Shown piece after piece: positions 20,501 to 31,101 of a DNA stretch of 64,000 bases. The notes below the pieces were generated by a model, which did not search any database, was not told the DNA's origin, and worked only from the letters and a program-made list of their open reading frames with translations. Each line of letters begins with the position of its first letter. Position 1 is the first letter of the stretch. Source of the DNA: Strigamia acuminata. Taxonomy: Eukaryota > Arthropoda > Chilopoda > Geophilomorpha > Linotaeniidae. The translations under genes were made by a program, and so were the position numbers. The stretch covers positions 13,046,427-13,110,426 of the forward strand of contig OX442315.1 in the NCBI GenBank assembly GCA_949358305.1. The letters are read 5' to 3'.

Positions 20501-21663
20501 AGAATCGCTTCTATTGACGGCATTTGGATGGGGTCGATGACGGTTATGGCGTTTAAAGGTCTATAATCGATGCAGAGGCGCGGTTCGGAGCCTGGTCGCA
20601 TGACGAGGACAATCCTCATTCCATATTCTCCGATGGCGTGCGACACGATCCCTTTTTCGAGCAACTCGTTGCACATCGTTCTTACGATATGTCTCTTTTG
20701 GGGATTCATAGTTTTAAAAGGTACTCGCACCGGTTTTCCCGTAACCAATTCGATCTCGTGCATTACGTAACTAGTCTTTCCTGGATCTTTATTTAAGTTC
20801 TTCGAGTGCTTCTTGAGCATTTCCTCGAGGAGTTTCGTTTGTTCTTCTCCAAGATTGGCGTCCATGGCCAGATTATGTATTAAATTCTCCTCTTGGAGGA
20901 TAGTATTAAACGACTTAAAATTATAGTCTTGGATGAACTTCTTAATTTCGCCTCCTCCCCATTCCTCGTCGTCCTTAGCTTTGTCTAGGAGTTCCGGAGG
21001 TATTATGGGTAGTCGTGGGTCCTCGTGGTTGTCGATGTAATTCCACGAACGTGTGACTGGGTTGGGCTGGATGTTCATCCGTTCCATCAAATCCATTCCT
21101 ATCAGCAGGATTGTGTCTCGGGTTGGTAACACGATGAAGAAATGCTTAATCGTGCCTCCTTCCCATACAAAATCGGTTGATAACGTCCCCACTGCTCTAA
21201 CTTCTCCCGCTGCTGTAAGAACTCGAATGTTCTCGTTCATTCCCCGTAATTTTTTCTGTATTTTTTCTTCGAGTGATTCGAATAAGTCGGTGGAGATAAA
21301 CGACTGATCCGCTCCCGAGTCGAGTAGTCCCATTAACACCTTTTTGCCGAAAGAGACTGGTATTTTAGCCAGTACGCTCTTCGCTTCTGTTGATAGGTTG
21401 CAACGAAGTATTCGCTTTTTAAGAGGATTGGCCCCTTGGTCAAGCGGCAAAGTCATGAAAGCGTTGGCTATACCGTCTTCGTCTCTAATTTCGAATTTCC
21501 GTTTTTTGGTTGGAGTTGTGACTTCCTCGTTGGCAGCTTCCTCGAAGAATTCCAACAATTTTTCCATTTCTTTAATTTGTTTTTCCACCAGAGTAAGGTC
21601 CATCGTTTTCGAAGTTATCGCGAGCGGATGTGGAATCACTTTTGTTCCGCCCGCGAGTTCCAG
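17557..21663 (-). CDS. pol: Gypsy-1 Pol (protease, RT, RNase H, integrase)
   Basis: Entered by -1 frameshift at 21663. Order: aspartic protease with LLDSGADQSF (about residue 107 of the open frame), reverse transcriptase with CIDYRPLN and YLDD at about 455, RNase H (HTDASRIGLG). The integrase follows: HHCC zinc finger (HGHPLAGH ... CPRCQAC), then catalytic D in SVDLMGPK, D in ISDNGPQF and E in NPVERLNRD. After the integrase the frame runs on for a basic tail. No internal stop or frameshift was seen, so the enzyme looks complete. It lies 185 nt upstream of ORF3 exon 1. Confidence 0.95.
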   Translation of the reverse strand: MELAGGTKVIPHPLAITSKTMDLTLVEKQIKEMEKLLEFFEEAANEEVTTPTKKRKFEIRDEDGIANAFMTLPLDQGANPLKKRILRCNLSTEAKSVLAKIPVSFGKKVLMGLLDSGADQSFISTDLFESLEEKIQKKLRGMNENIRVLTAAGEVRAVGTLSTDFVWEGGTIKHFFIVLPTRDTILLIGMDLMERMNIQPNPVTRSWNYIDNHEDPRLPIIPPELLDKAKDDEEWGGGEIKKFIQDYNFKSFNTILQEENLIHNLAMDANLGEEQTKLLEEMLKKHSKNLNKDPGKTSYVMHEIELVTGKPVRVPFKTMNPQKRHIVRTMCNELLEKGIVSHAIGEYGMRIVLVMRPGSEPRLCIDYRPLNAITVIDPIQMPSIEAILRELAPFNWVTTMDLSKGYWQVELREEDKEKTAFWAPQGRLMFNVMPFGLVNAPATFQKLIEKVLGDALHKYAWAYLDDIVIVSQTFEDHLIHVNDVMERLTKAGLNIHPGKSKFCRKELAFLGYTVGTGGLSIDPKKTQAISQFPAPEDVKGVQRFMGMVNFFNRLLPNLADVAAPITDLLRNDKDFEWTDHCETSFNKIKQMLIDVKRIPLPDLNREFTLHTDASRIGLGAALLQKHDIDGVVLEVPTMFISRKLQAAEKNYNATELECLAVVWAIRKFRPYLEFTKFNVQTDHEALKWLMALKEPSGRMARWQLELMACDLIIEYRPGKFNVVADALSRAPASDPEDETDCGGDDSRLFYCPNPVRKWEFKKLNELPKEKLESGDQNYYNYWLRAYQSVKDAHPNYELTIEPRISDKYVRAFVAHVSKGTNSKPPTRDELIAAQMTDDFCKTYRNFITDKKFPDENFDEIQREEFEREASTYLIEDGLLLKHHPNFRDDLTETGTSMKVVIPRSLLTRFLWMVHGHPLAGHSGVARTIYRANQLYFWPKMTRDIVRFIHHCPRCQACKPRTPKSYERISLGPFAPFDCWSVDLMGPKPTSSNKNKYILVIMDVATGWPELFPMERPTKQKIIRCLYEVALHFGFPRKLISDNGPQFASNLYKDFCKKFDIETSYTSTYNPRANPVERLNRDIKYALAIFTDVHSSWDEYLREIAFSIRTTISRNRKFSPAFLNFARELRVPWDPRIPEEILEIDPEKPHIYVDRLEQIISATYQHMMSHIFDMRDRISIAGKDRPFCNFKVNDLVWKDTHIQSSANKGVHAGLADKRDGPYVILEAHGGNAFKLKRLADNVNFRSIHARELTPYLPEFPQEAWTEYQTKPAQNPIIRDMFLDEQTGPTNLVQDESHEAADAPDEISEREEIVEESPKKGKQSNKNKTTRILKPDKIYGMRRHKPNPFIKDGKLVGKQKATPAIVSNNR

Positions 21664-21669
21664 TTTTTT
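21619..21669 (-). promoter_or_regulatory. Gypsy-1 gag/pol -1 ribosomal frameshift signal
   Basis: Slippery heptamer A_AAA_AAC at 21669-21663, in the correct phase for gag (ACA AAA AAC), with a 7-nt spacer (21662-21656). A stem follows: 10 bp, CGCGGGCGGA (21655-21646) with TCCGCTCGCG (21628-21619), one G-U pair and a 17-nt loop. After slippage the -1 frame is open straight into pol, which has no ATG of its own near its beginning. Seen directly; activity is inferred from the standard frameshift model. Confidence 0.88.
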
Positions 21670-24482
21670 GTCATACTGTCGAGTTTGGCGGTGAGTTCCT
21701 TCAAGATTTTGTCTTGTTCCTTCGCGAGCAATTTCACTAGCTCCTCACGCTCTGCGGCCTTGTCGTCGGCTTTTTTCTTTGCCAGTTTTGGGCAGGCCTG
21801 ACGCCAGTGGCCGTCTTCGTTACAGAAATTACAAGGGCTTTTCTTCTTTCCCTCCCGCTCAAAAGGTTTTTTGGGGTAGTCCTTCTTCTCGGAAGTCGCC
21901 TCTGTTTTCGGGTTGTGGTGTTCCGATTTTCTGGACTTCATCTGAGGTCGGTAGCTGGGCGCCAGTTCCTTCCCCATGTTTGCGTGTACCACATCGTTGA
22001 TACCTTCGTCAGCCTCATCGCTTTCCGAGAATTGCTCAGAGTCTTCGCTTACTTCGTCTTCCGACTTTTCCTCGGCGGCGTTAGTTTGCGTGCGATAGGC
22101 CTTACTCGGAGGTGGTAAAGGGTTAGAAGCTTGTTGGTTTTTCTTTGAGGGGAGTGGCTCTATACTTCCGTTTAGATAATTTCGCGATTGGAGCAGCTTA
22201 GTGGAGTCTATGCTGCGCTCCTGTATTCGTTGCTGTCGGGCCACTCCTAGAGCTCGCTCTTCTTTTGTCAGATTTTCGTTATACCGAGCATTTACTTCGG
22301 TGTGTTTCTTCTCGACGAAAGCTAGGATGGCTTTGAAATTATCCCCCTTAGGAGCGTTCATTTCTCGTAGGACTTTGGTTGCGGTTTCGTTTAGTCCTTG
22401 TTCGAAGAGAGCTTTCTGAGCGTGTTGGTCAAATGGTTTGTCCATTTCACGGAACAGGCTGTCGGCTCGTTGTACGTATTCCCTCAGAGTTTCCCCGGGA
22501 GCTTGCTTCATAGAGCTTACTCTTTTCTGGATTTCTTGGCTCGTCTCGCCATATTGATTGTGGAACTTTATGACGAAATCTTCCCAGTTTCGGGGTTGGA
22601 CATCAGCGTACCAGTTTCGGGCCCGGTTGATCAGCATTTCTGGTATTCCGCGTGCAACCATTTCGTCGGGTTCCGCTCCTAAGCGATTAATCGTCAGGGC
22701 GACTTCGTCCAAAAACAAGTTGCCGGCGTTCCAGGATCCGTCGAACTTAATTAGTCTCAGGGTCGTCCACTTGATGTTGTTATCCTTGCGAGAATACAGC
22801 CATCGGTCTGCGGAGTAACGTTTCAACAATCCTTCGCTTCGATCGTCCTCCTCGGTCTCTTGGCCACGGCTTTGTTGAAGCTTTTGGTCCATGGCCTGAA
22901 GGAGTTCGTCTCTCATCGTCCGTAGTTGGTTGCTTAGCGAGTCAGTCTCACTAAGCAGCGGTGATGATCGTGGATTGTCGGAAGGGAGGCTTGGGTAATG
23001 CGTACCGTTGCCCGTCAGTCCGAACTGATTGTGTTGGAACGACGTTTTCCCTGATGATCCCGCGGTGTTCGGGTTATTCGTGAGGTCTTGCGCTATGGTT
23101 GAGTTATCTGGGTTCGCTTTCTCTGGAGCGGAGGTTTGGCTCAACTTTGTTCCGGGCGGTATCAGATCGTCCAGTCGGGTCCCCGTGAGGCCTTCGTTCG
23201 TTTTTTTGATAAAAACGTAGGAATCTCTCCCAGCATACGCTTCGGCGGCGTGTTTCTTTTCGAGGTGATTTTTAACTGCGTTAATCTCCTCGAGCGTCGG
23301 CATGGCCAGTTTATTTTGACCTACTTCGTTGCGTATTTGATTCTTCTGATTTATACATCTGATTAGTTCTGCGTTAGGGTCGCCTGGGTTGTTATTACTG
23401 GTTTGGCCAGTTTTCATTGCGAATGAGTTTTTTATTGCCCATGATTGCGCGCCCTGATTATTCCTCCTATCTTGTATAAACGCCTCGTACAGTTCTCCTT
23501 TGACTTCGTCCGATTCGTTCAAGATGCTATCTAGTCCGTTGACTCGGATACTGCCGTGAGATGCTTGAGAGTCGATACTTTCGCTGTCTGACGTTGCTTC
23601 GCCGCCTGTCTCGGACTGTTGTCGATCTGCTCCGACCCGACGTCGTTTCTCTCCGCGTCTGGCCGTGTTATCTGCCGATCGTTTTTCAGTCCTCTGATTT
23701 ACTAGGTCGATTACTCGGCTTAGCTCTGCGTAGGGATCCTTGTCCTGGTCGATCTCGATGCCGTGTGCGCAAGCTACCCGAGTTACTTCTATTGCTTTGG
23801 CTACCAGCTCCTTAGCTGTGTGAGACCGTTCTGGGGAGCTCTGTACGGAGTTTGGCTCCGAATGCTGGCTTAACCCGTTGCTTGGCGGCCGGATCTGGCA
23901 GTCCTTTGCCATTTCTCGTTCGATTATTTTCTGCTTCGCGAGCAATTCTCGAGCCAGCTCGCGCTCCAGTGCCATTTGTTTAGCTTGGTGTTCTTGTGCC
24001 AAGCTCTGTTCCATGGCAGCTAATTTCTCGCGATGCTCTCTGGCTAAATCTTCCATCAATTCGTTTTTCTTCTTCTCTAACGCGACTGTTCTTGCTTGGT
24101 CTGCGCGGGCAGCCTCGTTGATCATTGCGGCACTTGTGTTTGCCGCTTTATTTAGAAGAGTCATTAGATCCATTTCACTGGGATCCTTTTCGACAGGTCT
24201 TGGGCTTTTCAATCCGAATCGAGGGTTTTCGAACGATTTATTTAGTCCGTTTTCTTCGTGAGAGCTTCCTGATCCTTCGAATTCGCCTCCCGTAAACGGA
24301 AGTTGTCTTGCAAGGGGAAGGCTTTCACTTGGTGATTCCGTTGAAACTTTAGTCGAGTTAGTCTCGACTTCTGGTTCCACGTGGTTCGCTTCTTCCGCTT
24401 TTTGGCGTTCGATTTCTTCGGCTTCTTTTCTATCCTTTTCGTCGTTACGCCTTTTTCTATCTTCTGCGGTAGTTTTTGTCAT
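21636..24482 (-). CDS. gag: Gypsy-1 Gag
   Basis: 948-codon frame starting at an ATG 92 nt downstream of the 5' LTR. The N-terminal third is charged; a long predicted coiled coil rich in A, E, K and R lies at about residues 110-195. A retrotransposon gag core follows at about 565-720 (RARNWYADV and REYVQRADSLFREM motifs), then an acidic S/E/D stretch and one CCHC zinc knuckle (CNFCNEDGHWRQAC) near residue 890. It should form the virus-like particle shell and bind element RNA. It is longer than usual for gypsy gag because of the N-terminal coiled-coil extension. The frame ends just after the A_AAA_AAC slippery site that gives access to pol. Confidence 0.92.
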   Translation of the reverse strand: MTKTTAEDRKRRNDEKDRKEAEEIERQKAEEANHVEPEVETNSTKVSTESPSESLPLARQLPFTGGEFEGSGSSHEENGLNKSFENPRFGLKSPRPVEKDPSEMDLMTLLNKAANTSAAMINEAARADQARTVALEKKKNELMEDLAREHREKLAAMEQSLAQEHQAKQMALERELARELLAKQKIIEREMAKDCQIRPPSNGLSQHSEPNSVQSSPERSHTAKELVAKAIEVTRVACAHGIEIDQDKDPYAELSRVIDLVNQRTEKRSADNTARRGEKRRRVGADRQQSETGGEATSDSESIDSQASHGSIRVNGLDSILNESDEVKGELYEAFIQDRRNNQGAQSWAIKNSFAMKTGQTSNNNPGDPNAELIRCINQKNQIRNEVGQNKLAMPTLEEINAVKNHLEKKHAAEAYAGRDSYVFIKKTNEGLTGTRLDDLIPPGTKLSQTSAPEKANPDNSTIAQDLTNNPNTAGSSGKTSFQHNQFGLTGNGTHYPSLPSDNPRSSPLLSETDSLSNQLRTMRDELLQAMDQKLQQSRGQETEEDDRSEGLLKRYSADRWLYSRKDNNIKWTTLRLIKFDGSWNAGNLFLDEVALTINRLGAEPDEMVARGIPEMLINRARNWYADVQPRNWEDFVIKFHNQYGETSQEIQKRVSSMKQAPGETLREYVQRADSLFREMDKPFDQHAQKALFEQGLNETATKVLREMNAPKGDNFKAILAFVEKKHTEVNARYNENLTKEERALGVARQQRIQERSIDSTKLLQSRNYLNGSIEPLPSKKNQQASNPLPPPSKAYRTQTNAAEEKSEDEVSEDSEQFSESDEADEGINDVVHANMGKELAPSYRPQMKSRKSEHHNPKTEATSEKKDYPKKPFEREGKKKSPCNFCNEDGHWRQACPKLAKKKADDKAAEREELVKLLAKEQDKILKELTAKLDSMTKNWNSRAEQK

Positions 24483-24554
24483 TTCTTACGATATAATGAT
24501 CGATCGAAAGATCCCGGTTATTATTTAAAGTATTGTCTTAAGGTTAGCAAATCT

Positions 24555-24572
24555 ATCCCGGACAGGCCCCCA
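24555..24572 (-). other. Gypsy-1 primer-binding site (tRNA-Pro type)
   Basis: Two bases after the 5' LTR the minus strand reads TGGGGGCCTGTCCGGGAT, which differs at two adjacent positions from the classic tRNA-Pro 3'-end complement. It marks the start of minus-strand DNA synthesis. Confidence 0.85.
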
Positions 24573-24574
24573 CG

Positions 24575-25205
24575 TGTCGTGATTCGACTTTGTGGTTAAA
24601 GATAATAAATAATACACTCGGGAATACAATATATTTCAAATACTGCTTTATTAAAACACGCTTACTAATACAAATATAAGTCAAGATGTTTCCTGTGTTG
24701 GTCCTCGGATTCGGCTGCGAATACGAGTTGCCGCTAAACAATGGCGGATCCAATTGTTTAGTCCTACGCGTGGTCTATGTTTGTTGTCTAGGGTATTTCC
24801 ACGTGTTATTATGAACACGCGAGAATTCGCTTTCTCGTGCGAATTAAACGAATATCGTTCGAATATTTATTCTAGCGTAGATTGGCTACGCTAAATAAAT
24901 GTGGCTGTTGTACAGTTGAGATGGTCAGCGGGCACCGGTCCTCGATCAATCCGTGAAACGGCCTGAAAGGTGAGGTAAATGGTGCTCTTGCTGAAATGTG
25001 GTAACTGTAGTGTCGTTTCCGGTCAAGTATCGGCGTTATATACTAACCGGAAATGACGTCATATGCAAATCCTTCCGATTATGCAGGTTCGCAGAAACAC
25101 GAGACTAGTCAGTCTAGTCGGTATTTCTAGCGCGCTCTAGTGGCGAGTATTAGTAACACAATAATCACCGCTAATTACTTCTTCAGGTGATGCCGAATCA
25201 CCACA
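24575..25205 (-). repeat. Gypsy-1 5' LTR
   Basis: 631-bp direct repeat partner of 7493-8123, with TG...CA ends. It is the 5' LTR because gag and the PBS follow it on the minus strand. Confidence 0.95.
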
Positions 25206-25236
25206 AATTGTCTGTTACAAATACAAGAATTACTAA

Positions 25237-26487
25237 TCAGTAACAATACCATAAAAGTATTCTTCATTTACCACTGAATTACTTGTAATAAATAGCTACA
25301 CAAACAGGCAGTATCAGTCCATGTAATGTCACTTCCACTAATGTAAATAAGACTAAATAAACAATTACACTACTTGTGCATCAAAATATCAATTTTATTT
25401 AAAACTGAGTTGCTATAAAAACGAATTTTCTAAAATGTCAAGTTAAAAATAACTTTGTAGTAAAAGCTACAACATTTAGCTACAAAAATCAACATATTGA
25501 TCAAACCTACAGAAAAATCGAGTTTGGCGCCATCTGTTGCTTTAAAAATATGAAATTTGACGTTTTCGTACAGAATTGTGAAAAGTTTTGAAAAAATTAT
25601 TCTACTTTAACGAGAATCGTCACAAATTAAAGCTTTGAAAAATTTGCTGCTACGAAGTATAATCTGAGTTCACATTTCAAGGAAATTTTACTCAGTTGCA
25701 AAAATATTCATATAATTTAGTAACGCTTTATCTCGAATGTAATTACTTTTTATGTCCTTTTAATCTTTGTAATTAGGGTAAAAATTGGCGATGCGAAGGC
25801 GACTCCAGAGTCACGCTCGAAATAAAAAATGCGCTGAGCAGATAAGTCGCCTTCGTTTTGTCCATGTTTGCAGTTATTGCAACGGATAATGACTACTTAA
25901 GCAAACAAAAATAAATGAGAAATAAACTTTGAAGGCAAGAACACATTAATTTTCATACTGTATGTAGCTCAATTAGCGGATCACGACAACACGAACCATA
26001 AACCAGCATTTGCACCATTGATTGGAAAATTAATGTTGGGACTGTCAATATTGTTCCAATTTGAAGTCGTTCAGTCTGACGCTACCGTACGTTGAATAGG
26101 ACGTTCGACAAGAATTGTTTTAATGATACGAAATTGCAGTTGCAGGTAGATACAATAAGTTATACCCTTGCACAGCATAACATACAGTAAATAGCATATT
26201 TCAACAAACAAATCATCGTAAAAACAAAACGTTTATAAAATGATAAACATGGAAAAATATGGTATAAATAAAAACATCGTTATGGTGAAATTTGAATTTA
26301 TTACAATGTTAAATTCTGCATATAAGCTTATAGCATTCAGTTTTGTGGTTTTAAAACAACCCCTTCATAATTATTTTATCCAATTAAATAAACTATATTT
26401 TTTAAGTTTATGAATGAAAAATAAATTTATTGACAATTTTCAAATTTATTTCAAATCTAATGAAGAGTAAACTCATAAGCAACAACA
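25237..26487. other. Intergenic region IR-A to IR-B
   Basis: No gene seen. AATAAA at 25287-25292 is a plausible polyadenylation signal for ancestral IR-A, now 17.7 kb from the interrupted exon. A short inverted repeat GCGAAGGCGACT / AGTCGCCTTCG lies at about 25794-25855. The remainder is AT-rich. Confidence 0.6.
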
Positions 26488-26611
26488 ATGCTTGTAAATT
26501 ATCGTGTTGGCGTAAGATTAATGTCGCTGTTCAGTTTGATTCTGATGAATCAATCAAACAGTAAGTGTTGATTCATAATTACGATAAAATCAAAACAAAA
26601 TTAACTAATAA

Positions 26612-27033
26612 AGGGTGTCCCAAAAATAACGCAAGATTTGAATTAGCCGCCATTTGTGCAGTAAATTGTTGGCAACCCTGAAACAACAACGATTTGACAG
26701 CTGAAAGTTTAGGGTTTTATCTGCCGAAATTGGATTATATTGATGTGGCCAATATGTGGTTTCAACAAGACGGTGCCACATGCCATATTGCCATACAACC
26801 ATGGAAACAATTCAATTACTGCATGAGACATCACCGGTTTCGGTGATCAGAATTGGCCCCTTTTTCTTGCACTGTCTTGTTGAAACCACATATTGGCCAC
26901 ATCAATATAATCCAATTTCGGCAGATAAAACCCTAAACTTTCAGCTGTCAAATCGTTGTTGTTTCAGGGTTGCCAACAATTTACTGCACAAATGGCGGCT
27001 AATTCAAATCTTGCGTTATTTTTGGGACACCCT
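26612..27033. mobile_element. Foldback element with Tc1/mariner-type transposase fragment, IR-B intron 1
   Basis: Ends AGGGTGTCCCAAAAATAACG and its complement; two arms of about 160 bp (26612-26775, 26873-27033) are near-perfect inverted copies. The arms encode FQQDGATCH, the motif around the second catalytic Asp of Tc1/mariner-like transposases. It looks like an inverted duplication of a transposase piece; no complete gene. Target duplication not resolved. Confidence 0.75.
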
Positions 27034-27206
27034 ATATAAATTTAGTCCATAGTAAATACACAGTTAATTTGCTTCATTCAGCATTGACTACTGATCAGAC
27101 GTCCTGTAATGCAATAAACAGTCAATTGTCTAATTTTTTGAAAGTCACTTGCAGCAAAAAAATCATGATTGCTTATGAACAAGACAGTGGTACCTATTTC
27201 CTTGTA

Positions 27207-27856
27207 CAGTCGAAACTCTTTATAACGAATCGCGATATAACGAATTATTCGTTATAACAAACAAGTTTCAGGTACACTATAATACCCATAAGCTCTCGTT
27301 ACAACGAATTTTCATAACTGATCACATCACTCACAACATCCGATGCCCATATTTAGAAAAAAAAGGAAAATGAAAATGGCTGCCAAATGAAAGGAAATTT
27401 TGATTTACGACAAGCTGAACATTATTGATGCCATTGACAATCGCAAGAAGCCATCAATTGTAGCAGAGGAGTTTAATTTGTCCCGTTCTACAATTTCCAC
27501 AATTTTAAGGAATCGGGATAAAATTAACATGAAACTTGCAAGTGGTAATCAAGGTTTACAAAAAAATAGTGCTTGGTGCTAAAATTTGATTTTTTTTCAC
27601 CTAATTCGTTTTAACGAATTTTCGTTATAACGAATTCTCGTTATAACGAATTCTCGTTATAACGAATTCTCGTTATAACGAATTCTCGTTATAACGAATT
27701 CTCGTTATAACAAATTCTCGTTATAACGAATTCTCGTTATAACAAATTCTCGTTATAACGAATTCTCGTTATAACAAATTCTCGTTATAACGAATTCTCG
27801 TTATAACGAATCGATTTGTCCGGTCCCTTACGATTCGTTATAAAGAGTTTCGACTG
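27207..27856. mobile_element. Tigger/pogo-like non-autonomous element in IR-B exon 2
   Basis: TA-flanked (27205-27206, 27857-27858) with TIRs CAGTCGAAACTCTTTATAAC and complement. On the + strand 27400-27540 encodes a helix-turn-helix fragment (AIDNRKKPSIVAEEFNLSRS) like the CENP-B/Tigger N-terminal DNA-binding domain, without a DDE domain. It splits IR-B codons in exon 2; removal of insert plus one TA would leave exon 2 in phase. Confidence 0.85.
27605..27825. repeat. 16-bp array (CGTTATAACGAATTCT) inside the Tigger-like element
   Basis: About 13 copies of a unit built on the palindromic core CGTTATAACG, which also occurs in the subterminal region of the element's own inverted repeat. Confidence 0.9.
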
Positions 27857-30800
27857 TACGTGTAATAGCATTATTAATTTCAACAATTTCAATTCTGGTA
27901 GCGGAATGCTTATTGAAGCTATATCATCATTAGTCTGGAAAAATTGAGATTTCTACAAAACTTATGACAAATGCAACAACTTCTTATCCTGATATGAATT
28001 TCCAACTACTATTAATATGGATGAACGATTTTGAGCAGTGGAAACAAGTTTAACATTTAAATTTCAAATAGTAGTTGAAATAATAATTTTTTTCTCATTT
28101 TATAGTTATCACAGAATGTATCATTTAAAAGGAAGACTATATTATTTGTTGTTGAGAAGAAAGTGGAAAGACAATTTGATTTTTATTATTATTTGCAAGA
28201 TTTGATTATTTGGCTGCAGAATTCAGTTTACGTACTTGCATACTCTCAAGATAATGTAAGTTATCTTTAAATTTTACCTCACTATTATATAGTATTATGT
28301 AAACCAGTTTGTTACAAATTGCAGGCAACTGAGCTGTACAAATTTATCACATCAATTTTCTTCAAATAATTTTGTAAAAACAAACTTTGAAATTATTTGT
28401 TTGCTTCAGCAATGTCGATTCCACCTGCTCTCAGAAGAAAATATATCTTTGCAAAAAGATAACTTTACGATTGGCTATTATCCTCTTGTGGGTCTCACAA
28501 GCATGTACCAAAGATAACACGGACACATATCCCTGTGTTATTTCATATTGATTCGTTGTTCTGTGCACTGATTCGATGACAGTAATCATGTGTCATGCAT
28601 TGCTTGCCAACTAAGTATGTTTGCTACCAGAATAGAGTGCGGCTGTATATTACGGTGCCATCGGTGGCAAAACGCTCTGAAAATGTGGATCCATGTCCAT
28701 GTTATTCTTGGTTCATTGTTTAAGTCAGGTCAGCAAATTACTGTACGATATTAAAACAAGTCCCATGAATCTTACAAGTCTGCATCTGTCTGGATTTAAC
28801 ACTGATATAAAAGGGTATATATTATAAACCCACTAAATTTCCTTGGATTTCCACTAAAAAAAATTAACTCTCCCACTTACTGAAATTTCCACTAACGCTC
28901 CTTTTTTGTTCCACTAATTTTAGCCACCAAAAAAAAAATAGCCTTCCTATAAAAAACAAATGTTTGCTAAAACAAATTTAGTTGTGACAGTAATCTGCTC
29001 ATTTAGTCATACTAAAAAAATAAAATATTTTTCTTAAAAAATACAGTGGAAAGAATACGATTTTCTACAAATGGTATCGGCCGTAGTGAATATAACTATG
29101 AAACTCCTGCCTAACATACGGTACTTCAATATGTTTATGTATAGTTAAAGCAGTACATTGATTTATTTTCTATGTTTGAAACGCAGTGTAATAGAGGCAC
29201 CTGAAAAAAACTATCCAACATATTTACCTAAGATAAAATCTAAAGTATGTTACTGGTCCGACCTTAGTGTATATCCCCAGTTGATTACATGTGTCTGAGT
29301 TTACACTGAAAAATTAACTTTTTCAGCAATTCACCACTGTGAAAGTCATATATGGAATGATCCCCGTCCGGATACGGACTTTTGATTTTATTGTCACTCC
29401 TGTCATGACAAATATTTTGGCATTTGCTATACAACGTGCTGAACGATCAACAGGTTTTGTTTGGACTACGTTTGTAAAGCCGTTTACCAATTCGTTGTGG
29501 TTGTCCATTTTCACTATGTATTTCATACATTTGTCCATTAAATTCATCATTGATCACTGCAAGGAAAAATGTTTTTCAGGTAATACATTTATTTGCAGAA
29601 GGGTATTTGTGAATTATAAAAAGTTCACCTATAACCTTTCAACTGTGTATAAATTCATAAGGAAGTTTATAAATTTGTCTGTTTGCTGGTTGGCACACAA
29701 AATTTATTGATACTAAGTTTGATCATTGTGAGACAAAATCTCTTCTAGCCATATACTCATTGCACTAACATTTTCAATTTTGCAGCTGGCACCAGACGCA
29801 AAAATCATCAGAATTTAACCTACGTTACAATACTAATAAAAAGTACTTTCTTCATGATAATTTTTGCGGCTTACGATGGGGTGTTATATTCATCATTTAC
29901 TCTGATAAGAACACGTGATCGATATGAAAACGTTCAAGATTTACTTGCCGATGAAAATGTTCGTTTATTTGCAGTTGGGACGACATTCCCCTACACAATC
30001 ATTAAGGTATTTCCAATTTATCTGAACCAGGACGATCAACTACAAGACTTCCATCCAAATACGATGAAGGAGCCATCTGTCATCGCAATGTTAAAACTTT
30101 TTGCGGGCAAATGACAGACATCTGACATCCCGCATTTACATTTATAATATAGTTCAATTTTATTTAACGTTCGATTTAAAAATAATATCTAAAAATATCA
30201 TAAATAATTTTCAGACATTATTTTTAACTTCAATATAAAACATAAATGTTCCATTTTATAATGTCCTCTAAAAATGTAAATGCCATATGTCAGTTGTCCG
30301 CAATTTGTCAGCAAAATAAGGTCATTGGTCAAACTGCGCTTTGACCAATAGACCTAAAAATTGTCCATAAATCCGTAATGCCTTATACCAGAGCGGCACA
30401 TTTTACCCTTATGCCTCCAAGGGTTAAAAGAAATGTGAATAAAGGCGTTGTAAAAGATAAACCACGGTACACTTTCCCGTAGTCATAAAAGTGTTATAAA
30501 TTTACCATATTGACAGGCATTTAATGGCATACCCTTAAATGCAAATTTGGCACTTGTCTAAAAAATTTGAAAAAATTGAAACAACGTATGCCACTAAAAA
30601 CACGACATAAGAAAAAAAATAAATGCTAAATACAGAATCTAACATTGACATAAAGCTTAAGTTCAGCAACAACTATTTTTTTTATTTTCACTAACCCTTA
30701 CCATGTTATAAAGTTTTATAAACTTTATATTATTTCAACTGTAATTGTTTAAACATTTCTGGTTATGTAGGAACAAGGAACGCCGCTATACCGTGATATA

Positions 30801-31101
30801 TGGAAACGTATGAAAACTAGTCCCAAGGAAGGCGCTATTTTATATATTGACTTCCAGGAAATTATATCAACACATCAATACAATGCTATAATCGATCACC
30901 GCCCTTTTTTCTTCAAGCACTTTGGAAACAATTGTGAAATCGGCAATGTAAAAATTCCTTTGACCGACAACACATTGCACATCACCTTATTGAAAGGATC
31001 AAAATATACGGAAACATTTAACCAACGGTGAGCAATTTAAAGAAAAAATACAAAATCCATACCGAATGCATTAAAAATAAAACAAACATGAATAATTACG
31101 T

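Larger units (their letters stand above)
7493..25205 (-). mobile_element. Gypsy-1: Ty3/gypsy LTR retrotransposon (contains nested Copia-1)
   Basis: Reads on the minus strand: 5' LTR 24575-25205, PBS, gag, -1 frameshift, pol, spliced ORF3, PPT, 3' LTR 7493-8123. Target duplication AATT at 7489-7492 and 25206-25209. The LTRs show no difference by eye. Without the nested Copia insert and its duplication the element is about 11.8 kb. Pol order PR-RT-RNase H-integrase places it in Ty3/gypsy. It interrupts the last coding exon of IR-A. All frames apart from the Copia interruption of ORF3 are open, so it was probably active recently. Confidence 0.97.
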
